This document shows, piece by piece, positions 36,485 to 48,540 of a stretch of DNA of 64,000 bases. Numbering within the stretch: position 1 is the stretch's first letter; every line of letters starts with the position of its first letter. Below the pieces are notes generated by a model, which made no database searches, was not told the DNA's origin, and saw only the letters and a list, made by a program, of their open reading frames with translations. Where the stretch lies: positions 1,488,001-1,552,000 of the forward strand of contig JAGYXB010000463.1 in the NCBI GenBank assembly GCA_022495005.1. Direction: 5' to 3'. Made by a program: the position numbers and the translations under genes. This stretch comes from Rhyacophila brunnea (lineage: Eukaryota > Arthropoda > Insecta > Trichoptera > Rhyacophilidae).

Positions 36485-36735
36485 CCCACGATGGCCGCGC
36501 GGCTTAAGCGTTGGCCTATAGCGTCGTGGATCCCAGGCTCGAATCCTGTGTCTGGTAAGTACCTACACATAAATTGTTTGAGTTTGTATATGAGTCAGAG
36601 TATGGACCTAATAGGTTGAGCAAGTGGCTGACATCCATTTTTCGTAAAAACAAAATCTGTTAATACAAACCTCCACACTGTGGAGGCCCATATGATCCTA
36701 TTAGGATCGGACATGGTCGAAAGAAAGAAAAGAAG
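36485..36735 (+). repeat. Family C tRNA-derived SINE, full-length
   Basis: This is the best plus-strand copy. The head has an A-box-like TGGCCGCGCGGCTTAAGCG and the B box GGCTCGAATCC. The body has GACCTAATAGGTTGAGCAAG and the tail GATCGGACATGGTCGAAAGA, ending in a purine run. The head resembles a tRNA but cannot be assigned to an isoacceptor by eye. Pol III transcription and LINE-driven retroposition are inferred from the family type. Confidence 0.85.
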
Positions 36736-36780
36736 AATGCATGAGATGTTTTCAAATTATGTATGCTCAATATAAGAATT

Positions 36781-39166
36781 TATTACACAGTATGTAATTT
36801 GTACCTATTGTTTATTTCTGGGTATGCTCCGCATTTTCAGTATTTATTGACCGCACGTCACTGATATTAATTACAAATGTGTTATGTTAATCATAATAAT
36901 TATAATGTGTAGGTACAGTTTTGGAGATATTTTTCATTCTAGATATATGTGCATTGTTTTAAGCCTGTTGATCAACTTGATATTTAAATTTAGTTGACAC
37001 TGTCTAGTGACAGTGACTAAGAAAGAACCTTCGTATTTGTGTTATGAGGTATTCACGATTTAATGATTTTATGAATCTTTTTATTTTCTGACGTTAGCAA
37101 TATATCTATAATTAAGTTTTTTTTTGATAATTAGGTAGGTACGTAAGCACATGGCTTATTACATTTCTGAAATCTTGCGAATTACTCTTTGATTTGTTTT
37201 ATTAAGTATGAACTAAGTAGATATAACTCAACAAAACCTTCACTAAATAGGCAGTGGTGGGTTTTCTTGAAGCAGATGAAGTGGTTACTTCGTCAGAAAG
37301 TACCTTAATCATAAAATATTACGTATTAATAACAATATCATAAAATCAAATAATTAAAATAGTTCTGACAACGTAACTATGCAATATTACACTAATGATG
37401 GTTTATTGCAAATGCATTTTTTGCAATCATATCAGCGTTTAAAGCTTCCGTGTCAGTAAAATCGCTATTGTAATTAGGAATATTTAAAAAATATTATTTG
37501 AAGTTGGTATATAGAGATAAATTAGATTTAAAAAGCGTTGACATAAATGAATATACAACTAAAAACCTCATTAAGTAAATTCAATAATAACTTACCATGT
37601 GTGTTTGTCGATAAAATAAGTTAACATTTTCGTTTAAATCCAATTTCAAATAAAATACAAATCACAATATAATTTTATTCTAACTTGTTTATAATATTCT
37701 ACATAAACGATGTATTCGTATCATGTACTGAATTTTTACATGACGAGAAATGATTATAATACCTACTTAAAATTTAATTAGGCTACATTACAAACCGGCC
37801 TTCGTAGAAATATGTTGTACACAATGTTAAAAAAATACATGACAAGCTATGAAACGAATTCAATGCAATAATAATTGTTATACTTAATGACTTTCGTATA
37901 AACTAAGGTATCTAAACACTAAATTCAAGATTGTTTCATGATTACAATTATTTTAGAAAAAAAATACTAAATCGACTGAATAAAACAATGAAAACAAAAT
38001 GAATTATCTAGATTTAGTAGATATACCGTTAATGTAAATCCTTAATGGAAGGCAGGTTGCCGCCCCATAAACAAATAATATTAGGTATAAGTTTAAGAGA
38101 AATATTAATATTATAATATCAAAGGAAATAACGCTGCAAGCACCGTACATGAAAATAATTGCCCATTTATTTTTTTGTATAACTTATTTCACTCCAGTTT
38201 CTGACATCTTCTACCATAGGTGCCTACTAAAGAATTAAATTCTCGTAGAAATATTTTATGTCTCTGTTATGACACTGAGTCATTTTATTGAGACTTTAAA
38301 AGAATGCTTTCGGTATTTTTGCATACGACTTTGATGCATTATTCTACTATATATTTTTATACATCGCATTCATTCTATACAATACATTATACAATTAACT
38401 TTATGTAATAAAAATGAATACGTTTCAAATAATATTACCTATAGTATTATTAAAGAATGTGTTTTTCTGGTATTTTGCCGCCCTCTGCATCCTGCTACCT
38501 GGGTGCCTGCAACACCCCCGCTTGGCGTGGCCCTGCACATAATAATAAGTCATTTAAGTATAATATTAGCTATAATAAAAAACGATGCATATTAAACATA
38601 GCTTCAAGCCTTTTATTTTAAGATCCGTTAATATTTTAAAATGTAAATTTAATTATTCGCGGGTCTGCCATCTCCGTTCGCGCGACCACGTCTCCATGCA
38701 CCGCCATTTACCGCCCATTCGCGTTCGGATATAATAAAGTGCTTAACCTCTGGGAGTAAGGTACCTACGAACATCGGTGTGCGCATACCTTTATAATACG
38801 ATTTCCCGGTTTGACGGTGTGCGTCTCGCTTTATACCACACAATAATAATATTATTTTCTCAATATACCTATGTAAGTATTCGTAAATCCTGCGTTATCA
38901 AAAGAGCTTGCTACCCAAAATATCTGCAGCAACAGTCTACTCAATTTATTGACGTCGTTTAATCTCACAGGCGCATGAGGCGCCCCTTTAAAACTGGCAC
39001 ATAAGGTACCTACTTCACAATATCAAGTGGCAGCTTTTCCATATTTCAGATTCATGGATTATATTCTTTCTTGTAAATACCTATCTAGTTCTGAATTAAT
39101 TTTTTCTATACCTAGATACTTCATTTGATTATAATATAATTTTGCAGCTAAATTGTGTACGCCCTA
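36781..39166. other. Spacer with possible hAT-like termini
   Basis: AT-rich and gene-less. 38460-38525 is GC-rich, contains TTGCCGCCCT and ends TGGCCCTG; a short TTGCCGCCCC also lies near 38056. These may be remains of another hAT-like element, but no target duplication was found. 38650-38720 is a small CpG-rich patch. Confidence 0.35.
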
Positions 39167-39405
39167 GATGTCCGCGTGGCTAACACGCTTGCTTATAATG
39201 TTGTGGGTCTCAGGTTCGAATCCTGGGGTCTGGCAAATATGCATTGTTTTTAAATGTGTGATTGGAGTCTGAGTATGTAAACCTAATAGGTTTAGCAAGT
39301 GGCTAACATCCATTTCTCGTAAAAATAAAGAAAGCAATACAAACCACCGCTCTGTGGAGGCCTATCTGATCTTTTTAGAATCCGACATGGTCAAACAACT
39401 GTATA
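39167..39405 (+). repeat. Family C tRNA-derived SINE
   Basis: A head with B box GGTTCGAATCC, then the body TAACATCCATTTCTCGTAAA and a tail ending in TCCGACATGGTC. About 85% like the copy at 36485 by eye. Confidence 0.8.
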
Positions 39406-40404
39406 GAAAGAATCCATTGGGCTTAGGTTGAGGTGGAAAAGGGAGCTTATACCAGACAAAGGAGGTGAATATGAAATAGGTAGGTGTTATCTGAAAGTGG
39501 CCAAGAACCACAATGGGTTGTAGTACCTATCGCTTTGAGCTATTTTGTATTTAGGAATTTCTTTGCGTAAATATATTCAAGTAGGTATATCGTGGGTTTT
39601 TATTTATTATTAGATATTTTATGACATTTTGGAGGCCCTCTTGCGTAACCTAGCTTATGCAATGAGCAAGTTTGGGTCCGAACATGCAGTAATATATATA
39701 GTTGAACCGCAAGGATTTTTTTTAATCAGCCTGTAAAAATATTCTTCTTTTCATGATTTTAAACTTTCAGGCAAAACGAGCACCTCTCGTGTTTCAAGTA
39801 AGAATGGAGGTCCTACTTGCAAGTATCGTAATGAATGAAGTTTCGATACCGTTTAAATTTACCGATTAAAGTTTCTAGTAACTAGTTAAAACCATATCAA
39901 AATCATCGCCTGGTCAAAATTTCGTTGGAACATAATATAGGTACCTACCCATGCAATAATTTCACAGTTTTTAGGAGTTCAAGAATCAGAAATGTGCATA
40001 TTATGAAAGTGACACATGAAAATACTGCTTAGAATGGCTTAGATCGAAAATCTTAGTTGAGGTAGGTATCTATTTATGCTATAAACGTATAAACATTAAA
40101 GAAAACAGCATCACAAAACGAACACATTTCTTCCACAGAATAATCGACAATTAACACCTTAAAAAGATTAGGTACATCCGTCGCTTGCTTTTATGGATTT
40201 GTTAGCTATAATTCCCTAAGTAAGTATATTTTTTATTTGCTGCGCGGAATAAAATAGTTTACGTGGAAAGCTCTGATTTTTTTTTGCACACTGTAGGTAT
40301 GCTAATTTACATTTTCCTCAGATTCAGAATTATAAGTTTATCAAAATAAAATAATATATAATAGTAAGTACACTACCAATATCGGTACTTATTTTGTATT
40401 TTTA
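39406..40404. other. Spacer
   Basis: No recognised feature. Confidence 0.5.
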
Positions 40405-40772
40405 CTTACCATGTTCAATCCTAAGAAGATCTATTGAGGTTGTATTAACCCTTAATTATATGGTTTTACTGTTCAGCAACAAACTGTACTATTATTTATA
40501 ATTTTTGTGTGAATGATATTTTTTTTTAAATACAGTAGAGAAAGTGTGCTGACAAAATAGTTATAGTTTTTATTCACAATTATAGGTATCACTGTGATTA
40601 AAACAATATTATACATTAAATGTGATCGATTAGCACACATACATTAAAGGTTTCCATACTGCATTTAGGTCCTTACTCTTTATTCAAACACACATTGAAA
40701 AACCGCATGTGATTTTTCCAAACTCAACATTCGAATCCGGGACCCATGATGGCCAAGTGGTTACGCGTCAGG
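40405..40772 (-). repeat. Family C SINE, disrupted
   Basis: The tail (ATGTTCAATCCTAAGAAGAT, 40412-40431) and the head (CATTCGAATCCGGGAC, near 40729) of one minus-strand SINE are separated by about 210 bp of unrelated AT-rich DNA. That DNA replaces the middle of the SINE. No duplication marks the junctions, so insertion with deletion, or a rearrangement, is possible. Confidence 0.55.
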
Positions 40773-40859
40773 ATCATTTTGTAGTTTAGGTGTTTTTGTA
40801 TTTGCATAACTACCACTATGCGCCTTTTAAAAATGAATGTGATAAATGATATTGTGTGG

Positions 40860-41240
40860 AATTGTATGTAGTAGACAAGCGGCAGTACGGCTGCATGAAA
40901 GTTGTTTGACTTCATTCGGATCTTTGAGCGGTATACATCATTTTCCGACACGTGAGTCCGTCACCCGACGCACGAGTCCTTCACTCGATGTAGTAAATCG
41001 TCATTCCACTCGAACCAAGTCTCTCGGTTCATTAATATAATCAATCTCTTGATCACATCGATCTCACCAGTAGGTACATCATTACCCGTGATTATAATCT
41101 CACGCTGTCATCCTTTATCGTCTTTACTATTATATTCTTGTAACGACAAAAAACTCTCCTCTCACAACATTCAAGCATCTACGACTTTATCTCCTCCACC
41201 TCATCATCCCCAAAGTGGTGACCCCGACGTGATCATCAAC
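40860..41240 (+). mobile_element. Possible LTR remnant with primer-binding-like site
   Basis: GTGGTGACCCCGACGTGATC at 41215-41234 resembles the sequence directly after the 5' LTR in many insect Gypsy/BEL elements. The preceding ~350 bp is GC-richer and pyrimidine-rich, as LTRs can be. No second LTR, gag or pol was found. Tentative. Confidence 0.35.
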
Positions 41241-41437
41241 CACCAAGTATAGTATAAACTGCAAACATACCTACTTATTGAAAAATTATTTCAATATTGT
41301 ATGACACAAACCTTAAAGTTCAATTATTATCTCGAAACTAGTATATTTGACTTATTTCACTGTTGATGTCTGATAAGTATATTGAGTTAATTTATTTTAT
41401 TTTGTTAACTGTCAATTCATGGTGGAACTGCATTGTA

Positions 41438-41553
41438 TTGTTGCTTAATAAAACGCATTTTTTGTAGTACTTATTCCACTTTTAAATATTCCACTTTAAA
41501 GTGGAATAAGTAGGTAGGTACTACAAAAAAAAATGCGTTTTATTAAATTAAAC
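41438..41553. repeat. Fold-back inverted repeat
   Basis: Two arms of about 45 bp share AATAAAACGCATTTTTTGTAG and ACTTATTCCACTTT. One arm carries an extra TACCTACC, and the loop is about 10 bp. Could be the core of a small MITE. Confidence 0.7.
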
Positions 41554-42462
41554 AACAATATATTGAGTTAGGTAATAGTTTAAAATGCAAGGCAAATTTC
41601 GATTGAAAATATATACCTAATTCTTGTTTTAAAAAACGCAATAAATCTCTATTTACAGATGAGACTTTTCATGTCGATAAGTCTCGATATTTTTTGACAT
41701 TCCTGCCAGTGTCTGCTTACCATTATGTATTTATTTTAAAAGTATCAGCCAAGTTTACAATATTGAATAAGTTCAGTTAGAAGTTCAACTGATAAAGTTC
41801 ATCCAACTAAATCCATCAGAGACCACACGCATTTTCAAAAAAGTAAAATCTGTCAAACCTAAATAGTCTGCCATTAATTAGCCTGGATCGTGGGCAATTT
41901 TTCAAAGCCTAATCATATCATTTTGAAGTTTCTCATAAAAATAGACGAGGCAGAGATTAGTCAAAGAAAGTTGGAGCTTTATGAAAGTATTGATGTGTTT
42001 CGGATGAGGTATGAGTAGAGTCAACTAGAACGTTTTGATGGCAATTAACTTAGATTTATTAGGTTCTAATTTGGCGCGCGGAATCCTTCGTTATTTTTGA
42101 TTTACGAGCAGTTTTGAGAAACTACATCACTTATCGCTGTTTTTGGAAAAAGGAAGTTCAATATAACAATACACTACACCTCAAATAAATTCTAAATCAC
42201 AATAATTTTGCAGTGATTTTTTACTTTGACTTTAAATTAGTATATTTAATCTGGACCGCATTAAGGGTGTTTGCCGCCTAAATGCCTACACAAATTTATC
42301 CCAACCCCAAAAATGATTGGTATTATAAATTATAACTATTCCAAGATTTTAAAAAGAGACGTATTTCTTACGAATTGGGTAGGTAATTTAAAAAAAATAG
42401 TCAAATCCCTGCAACTAACATCAAAAAGGCCTATAACATACTCTTTCAAACAGATATGCACG
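41554..42462. other. AT-rich spacer
   Basis: No recognised feature. Confidence 0.5.
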
Positions 42463-42662
42463 TACTTGTTGTGGGTCTAAGGGTCAAATCTTCGGTCTAG
42501 CAAATACACATACCTATTGTTTTTCAATTTGTGTTTGGAGTCAAGAGTATTAACCTAATATGTGGATTAAGTCTCTAACATACATTTCTCGGAAAAATAA
42601 ACAAAACCTAATAATAAAAAACTATTACCCATATGATTTTATTAGGATCGGACATGTTAAAA
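42463..42662 (+). repeat. Family C SINE, decayed
   Basis: TTGTGGGTCTAAGGGTCAAATC represents the B-box region. The body is TTTTTCAATTTGTGTTTGGA and the tail TTATTAGGATCGGACATGTT. The A-box half is lost. Confidence 0.7.
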
Positions 42663-43850
42663 AATTACTTAAGTATTTTTCGTTGCCAGTTTCCAGAGTG
42701 TCAATTGCGTTTTTGACAATAACTCGAAAGCCTTGTTTTATAAAGGTATAATTATCTTTGATATCCACATAATATTTATTACATAGGTACATGTGACAAC
42801 TATAAAGGGACATGTTATTTCTTATCTATTTGATGATTTAGGTACCTAAATAGTAATAGCTCAAAACAAAATACAATACCCTAATTACCTAACTGAATAA
42901 ATCTAGAGCATTATCTATTAAATTTTAAAACAATGTCGCACAGTAACAAAGTATTTTTTTTTTAATTTAAACACTGCAGTAATATTTTTTTTTGCATATT
43001 TAGCACAATAATAATATTATGTTCAATCAAGTCTTGAAAGACGTTTTAATCAATTATTATTAAATAGCTACCCAGTAACCTACATAACTTCTTGACTCCG
43101 AAGGATGCTACGGTACATGGCGTCTATGCTTGGTGGAGGAAAACAAAACTTCTCTGTTCTGGCAGAACACACTAACTGGAGAATACTAGTTTTGAGTAAT
43201 TTGACTTTGAAGTTGTTAAAATGTTTGAAATAATGGTCTATCATGTGAGTTTATTAAGTAATCGTAAAAAGGATGACTGTTTATTTATTAGGAAGGTTTC
43301 CAGATGGTAAAGTTTGAAATAAGGAACATTTTGGTACAAACTCAATATGTCATTTTTTCGAATTAGTGTCTTCTGCCAGAACAGTGACGAAAATAACTAA
43401 TGAAATTGAAATATAAAACAATTCATAATTACATAATAGGTAATTATTTTGTTTTAATCCTAACAACATCGAGTAGAGGTTTTACCCAACTCTACAACTG
43501 ACACGTTATTGTTTATTCTCATGTTTGGAGCATAGACAATAGCGAGTTGGAAATGACAGTTGTCTAGAGACCTTCACTATATGTAAAAGTTACATGGGCA
43601 CTAAGACCTTTAAAAATTATCAAGTTAAGAGGATCATGATAAACCTTTACACGTAAAACACAGTTTAATATAACTTCATGCTATCTGCCGTGTAATACCA
43701 CTAGTGTATTTGCGCCATATAAGTAAAGAACAAAACGATATAAATACCAACGCGCGTTTTCCTTGAACATGTCACATACAAAAAAAGCCTTCTGAATATA
43801 AAATAATAACGGGGGTAGTTGACTAGACACATATCAGGTATCTACTCCCC
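42663..43850. other. AT-rich spacer
   Basis: No recognised feature. Confidence 0.5.
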
Positions 43851-43853
43851 TTA

Positions 43854-44004
43854 TGCCTGGTCCACACCGAAAACAAGTCGCGCGACAACTCGTTAAATTT
43901 TACGATAAGCATGATAATTATCGTAAAATTTCTTAAGCAATTATGATATTTATCGTAAAATTTAACGAGTTGTCGCGCGACTTGTTTTCGGTGTGGACCA
44001 GGCA
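43854..44004. mobile_element. PIF/Harbinger-like hairpin MITE
   Basis: A 151-bp element whose first and last 55 bp are perfect reverse complements, starting TGCCTGGTCCACACCG. The central 41 bp contains further ATTATCGTAAAATTT repeats of the arm. TTA on both sides (43851-43853, 44005-44007) fits the 3-bp TWA duplication of PIF/Harbinger elements. Identical arms imply a young insertion. The open frame across it is an artefact of the palindrome. Confidence 0.8.
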
Positions 44005-44007
44005 TTA

Positions 44008-45159
44008 TACATGCACGTCATAATAGGTTAATACGATAAAAAATGTAAAAAATTGGTAAAAAGCCATCGCTTTGGACTAAGGTTTTGAAGCAGGGTACTT
44101 TGTGAGAGACAAGTCATAAAACCCAAGTAAAAAAAAACGGGTGCGTCCTCAAATATTGAATGCGCGTTACATTTATGTGACAATCTTAAGTGCATATTAT
44201 TTTGATACAGACGTAACTATTGAAAATAACACATTCTTTCACAAGTGTTAATATTTATCCCATATTTTCTACAATCACAAAATCCAGTCTTTTACCACAT
44301 AGGATAAGCCAATTCCCATAAATTATGTGTTCTTCGGGTACATATGGTTAAATTTGATAAATGAAATTAAAGAGTGAATCCAACCCCGGGATAGCATTAA
44401 ACTTTGACGATCGCTGCAAAAATTAACGGCCCCCTTTCCTTACATCATAAATATAAATAATTTCCTGAATACTTGTAAAGAAGCTTATCTGCAAAATATT
44501 TGATAAAATCGTTGATTTTAAAATAAACGATTGTATCAAATATTGAAAACAAAATATGACACCGGGCCGAATTCATAAAAGTCCTCATTTTAATCGGTTG
44601 ACACATTTTGTGAAATATCCCATAAGTATCTATATTTTACTAGCGTACAGTTTATCCAAATTCGGTGTTAAAAATAATGTACACAAGTACCACTACATAA
44701 ATCGTCAATGTCGCGTTTCATTTAACAATAATTATATAAGAAACATATTATTATTTTTTTTTATCTCGAATATAACAGTGTATTTGAGTCACCCCCAAAT
44801 ATATGTTTCAACATGTTATGATAAGTACTGTATGTACGTATGTACGTACGTATGTTTATGTTAAAAGGGCCCCAGCTCCAGCACCTCCTCTCTCCCCACA
44901 CTGAGTGTTTTGTACCTTTGAAAAAATATCTGTGATTATTTCCTTATGCTACGATAATCCAAAGAATTACCTACTCGCTTTCTATTATCAATGCAATCAC
45001 TCTCCACCCGGATAGTAATTGTTCTTTTAATTCTTTTAATTGAAGCATTTCTTGTTACTTCTTCGTGGGTCAATGTATAGTTCTCTATACACTGACAATT
45101 ATTAGTATTAATTATTTTCATGCTCTCAACAATATCACTCGTAACTCTGCAGTCTTCAT
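44008..45159. other. AT-rich spacer
   Basis: No recognised feature; includes a short GTACGTACGTATG-type simple repeat near 44830-44855. Confidence 0.5.
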
Positions 45160-45357
45160 GTTTTTTTTTTAATTAATTAATAACCATGTCCTTGCGTTTT
45201 CGTACAAGATGGTTGTTAGTAATTTTTGAACAATCACAAACACCCAGACTTCAAGAAAATCACATAAATATATTGTGTTCTCACCGTAAATCGAACCCAG
45301 AGCTCCCGGATGGAAGGCCACCGCCCTACGTACTGCACCACGGGAGCTGCTGCAGTC
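45160..45357 (-). repeat. Family E tRNA-derived SINE, copy 2
   Basis: The minus-strand head (45357 to about 45285) has CCGTGGTGCAGTACGTAGG and a B box GGGTTCGATTT. The body shares AAAATCACATAAATATA with the copy at 12990-13137, and the tail is AT-rich. The end segment ACCATGTCCTTGC recurs at 45623-45635. Confidence 0.7.
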
Positions 45358-45597
45358 TTCATGTTACTCCGTCGCAGTGATGTTTCATGATGCTATGTAT
45401 CGTATCGTGCAATTAACCTATTTGATGGCACCATTCAGGTTGATTTTTTTAAACTACCTATAGGTATAATGTTTGTCAACATTTTAAATAGGTTATATTT
45501 ATAATTACTTATTGTTTTTATTATATTACTTTTATATCACATAATAACTTACTTTCTCTTCTTCTTTCTAGTTTTATACATATTTGTTACTCTCAGT

Positions 45598-45662
45598 ATT
45601 TTTTAATTAATTTATTATAAACCATGTCCTTGCTTTTCCATTCAAAGTGGTTCTGCTATTAT
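45598..45662 (-). repeat. Family E tail fragment
   Basis: Matches 45165-45220 (TTAATTAATTTATTATAAACCATGTCCTTGC region). The head is missing. Confidence 0.5.
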
Positions 45663-46013
45663 CAACATAGAGATAATTATGGAGATACCTGCATAAAGTT
45701 GATTACATATTTGCATTTGTGAAAGATTGAGATGTTAAAAATCTGCTAGGTCTAAAAGTTTGTAATGTGTTATGTTCCTAAACGTATTTATTTAATTTTT
45801 TGGCAGAATTAGATTTCTAGTAGTGTTCTTGTGTTATAATATTTCATGTGCACAGAGTTTCAAAAACCGAGAGTCCATCGCTTTTTTTTAAATATTGGGC
45901 AGTCGTTGATGAAATTCCACACTGTCTGAGACGTGTTGCCATCACATGGTCAGCAAGCACCGTCCCTCAGTAAGAATCTGGAATCTGTTTGGATAATGAT
46001 AGGCTGTCGGTAC

Positions 46014-46711
46014 TAGAGATAGGAAAACTGGTCGACTTTGAAGACTAAGTATACTTAGGTACTACCAGTATGAAAAAATACTTACTAGTATTTGGAATAC
46101 TATATAGATCGTTTGGCGTGCGTATGCGACAAAAATTTCATACCCAACTGAAACTAAAACCAACTCTACATTCTTAGTATTTTAAAATACTTATCGACTC
46201 AGGGATCTCAGACTGTGTATCGGCTATAATCGCTATAAATACGCTGAGGTCCGCTTGACGAAAAGTCCCATTTATTATAAAATTTTAAATGTGTGAGTTG
46301 TTTTTCTGTTAGGTTACAATATTATTGTTAACAAAAATGAATAACAGTGATTTTTTTAAAATTTAAACATGTTTTGAGCGGTATATAACAAGCCTAAGCC
46401 TGTGCGTCATCTCACCACTGTGCTGCGATACAAAATTTATGACCTATTATTATTCATACATTCGAACGCAATAGACTAATAAATTAAAATATACCAATAT
46501 TCAGTATATTCAAGTGCTATTTCGTTCGTGCGCATTTAATGTCAATAGTGTTGAAAGTCTACCAACTGGCGAGTGCACAGAACAGCGACTCGCGATGATA
46601 TCATCACAAGTTTTTTGGAATAAGTTTATTAGGCCACAAATACTTAGTATGGGTAGTTTCATCCGAAACTTGAGTACACAAACTGGTGACAGTATTTCCA
46701 ACTCACTTCTA
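46014..46711. mobile_element. Family W hAT-like element
   Basis: A 698-bp element flanked by the perfect octamer GTCGGTAC (46006-46013 and 46712-46719). The ends TAGAGATAGGAAAACTGG and CAACTCACTTCTA form imperfect TIRs. The left subterminal part repeats TACT/AGTAT words. An internal stretch near 46560-46625 is GC-richer, but the open frames on both strands (70 and 73 codons) are mirror frames without motifs. Confidence 0.8.
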
Positions 46712-46719
46712 GTCGGTAC

Positions 46720-47309
46720 CATTTATCTATTTTAATATAATTCATAGCTACTGTTTATACATATTTGTTATTATACTTACATTGGCCAATCCTAGCTCAG
46801 ATAGCTGTAATGTCGAATTACTCTTTTTTCTAAATAGATAAATCTTATACCGTTATACCTTGAAACATGTGGTAAGTACCTGGAAAAACTAGAGACTATA
46901 CCTACTCATTACTTATAATTGTCAACAAAAAAATTGTAATCTTGAACTACCTTTAATATTCATATCTCCTTTGACAACGCCAAAGACACTTTTATCCAAG
47001 TTGTCTTTGTCCCAGCGTGTGTGGCACGGGTTATTATATTTTAATTTTAAACACGTGTCCAAACATACATAACATTAATTGAAAGAATAGACGAGCCAAA
47101 GGGATTCCTAACAGCTAACTGCACAGAATGACAAATGACTGAAAGGCGTTTTGCTTTCCACTGAAGAAATATTTACAATCCTGATTTACCGGGAAATATT
47201 AGCGGTGTATTAAATAATTTACGCCCCGATTTGGTCTAGCTATTTGTTTTAAGTAGCACTGGTGAAAAAATTCTATTGGAGGAAAGTAAACGATGCATAG
47301 AAAATAATA
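46720..47309. other. Spacer
   Basis: No recognised feature. Confidence 0.5.
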
Positions 47310-47317
47310 GTGTTTAG

Positions 47318-48540
47318 CAGTGGCAAAGGATAGAGGTAGGCTGCGTAGATTCGACATAAATAGTGCACAATAAGCTTTGTCAGTCATACTAATTATTTGT
47401 TTTCATTGAACTAAGAATATGTACAAATTGGTTAGTTTTTAAAATTCAATTAAAACTTGCCTAGACCAAACCATAATTTATTATAGAAATAGGCTGTGGA
47501 GATGCGACAAAAATAATGCGCACTTCGACAGTCATATTTACTTATTTGTTTTCATTTAACTAAGAATACAAATTGAATGGTTATTAAAATTTGATTAAAC
47601 ACTGCTTAACCAAACCATTAAGTATAGATAGAAGAATATTTTAAATTTAATATAAGTAGCAGTGGCGAAGACTCCATACTAGGCGACTATTTGAAGCCTA
47701 CCTTCTTAAGAAAAATATTTTTTAATAATTGCATATTGACTTATTTATATCACTTGATTATAATATTCTATAAAATAATTTATTTTGCCAACGAGAGATG
47801 CCGTATGTGTAATAATATATTACAGAGAAAATTACAAAACAATGTGCAAAGGTTTAAAAAAATATACCACCTTGACGTAATTAAAGGTCGGATTATGTTT
47901 CAAATAATTCTCAATTTTTTTCATATAGACTTTACGTCACGTAGCCCCACCCAGTCTATCGAATTGTATGAACTAAGGTAAGCTCCGATCGCAGAGCCTA
48001 AAACTAAATAAATAATAATTAAATAATATCAAAAAATAATTTCTATGGTGTTTAATCGAATATTAATAAATATAGACTGTTTTTTAAAATATAAAGAACT
48101 TTTATCTAATGATGTTTGATATGTATATAAATGTTTTGAAAAAATACGTAATTTAAACAGCTGATCACTTAATTTTATGTCGTCAGTGAGTTTTTGAAGT
48201 TTCATTAAATTAGTGTCGTTGTCGTTAGTGTGTACCTATTCATTAGTAGTAATATCGTATTATCTTCTTATTTCTCGTAAGTATACCTGACAAGTGTGTT
48301 CTTTTTATCAGATCTCCACAGCCTACCTCTTTCCAAAAGTCACCCTTTGCCACTGATAAGTAGGTATATTACGGTTTGGTTTAGGCAGGGGTTAATTGAT
48401 TTTTAAAAACGAACCAATACCTACTAGGTATCTGAAATTTGCATTTTTAGTTTAACCAAAACAAATGAAGGTGACTGACGAAGTTTAGTTTGCACTATTT
48501 ATGTCGGATCTCCACAGCCTACCTCCACCCTTCGTCACTG
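47318..48540. mobile_element. Family A hAT-like MITE, copy 5, interrupted
   Basis: The left end is CAGTGGCAAAGGATAGAGG and the right end CTACCTCCACCCTTCGTCACTG. The flanks GTGTTTAG and ATGTATGG are poorly matched, so the duplication has decayed. A family K element sits at 47660-48355. The left half contains a partial internal duplication: the subterminal GTCATA...ATTTGTTTTCATT unit occurs at 47389 and again at 47552. Confidence 0.85.
47660..48355 (+). mobile_element. Family K hAT-like element, copy 1, nested in A copy 5
   Basis: A 696-bp element with CAGTGGCGAAG / CTTTGCCACTG ends and the perfect duplication ATAAGTAG (47652-47659 and 48356-48363). From about 47790 to 47978 it carries an exon-like stretch, with a frame encoding NERCRMCNNIL and later FFHIDFTSR, ending at a consensus 5' splice site AG|GTAAGC. 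The same stretch is present in copy 2 with changes. Confidence 0.92.

Larger units (their letters stand above)
36270..36780. repeat. Inverted repeat enclosing two tRNA-derived units
   Basis: The left arm near 36275-36312 and right arm near 36738-36775 are complementary over about 40 bp, sharing CATCTCATGCAT and ATTTGAAAACATC. Between them lie a tRNA-like segment and a family C SINE. This could be an old fold-back element later hit by SINEs. Confidence 0.55.

Noticed and set aside
40405..40772. Clean transposon insertion into a SINE
   Set aside because: Part of the SINE middle is missing and no duplication borders the inserted DNA, so a simple insertion is not supported.
43823..44005. 60-codon minus-strand ORF
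   Set aside because: Lies almost wholly within a perfect palindrome; coding is not plausible.
46510..46735. Paired 70- and 73-codon frames on opposite strands
   Set aside because: Mirror frames within a hAT-like element without any motif.
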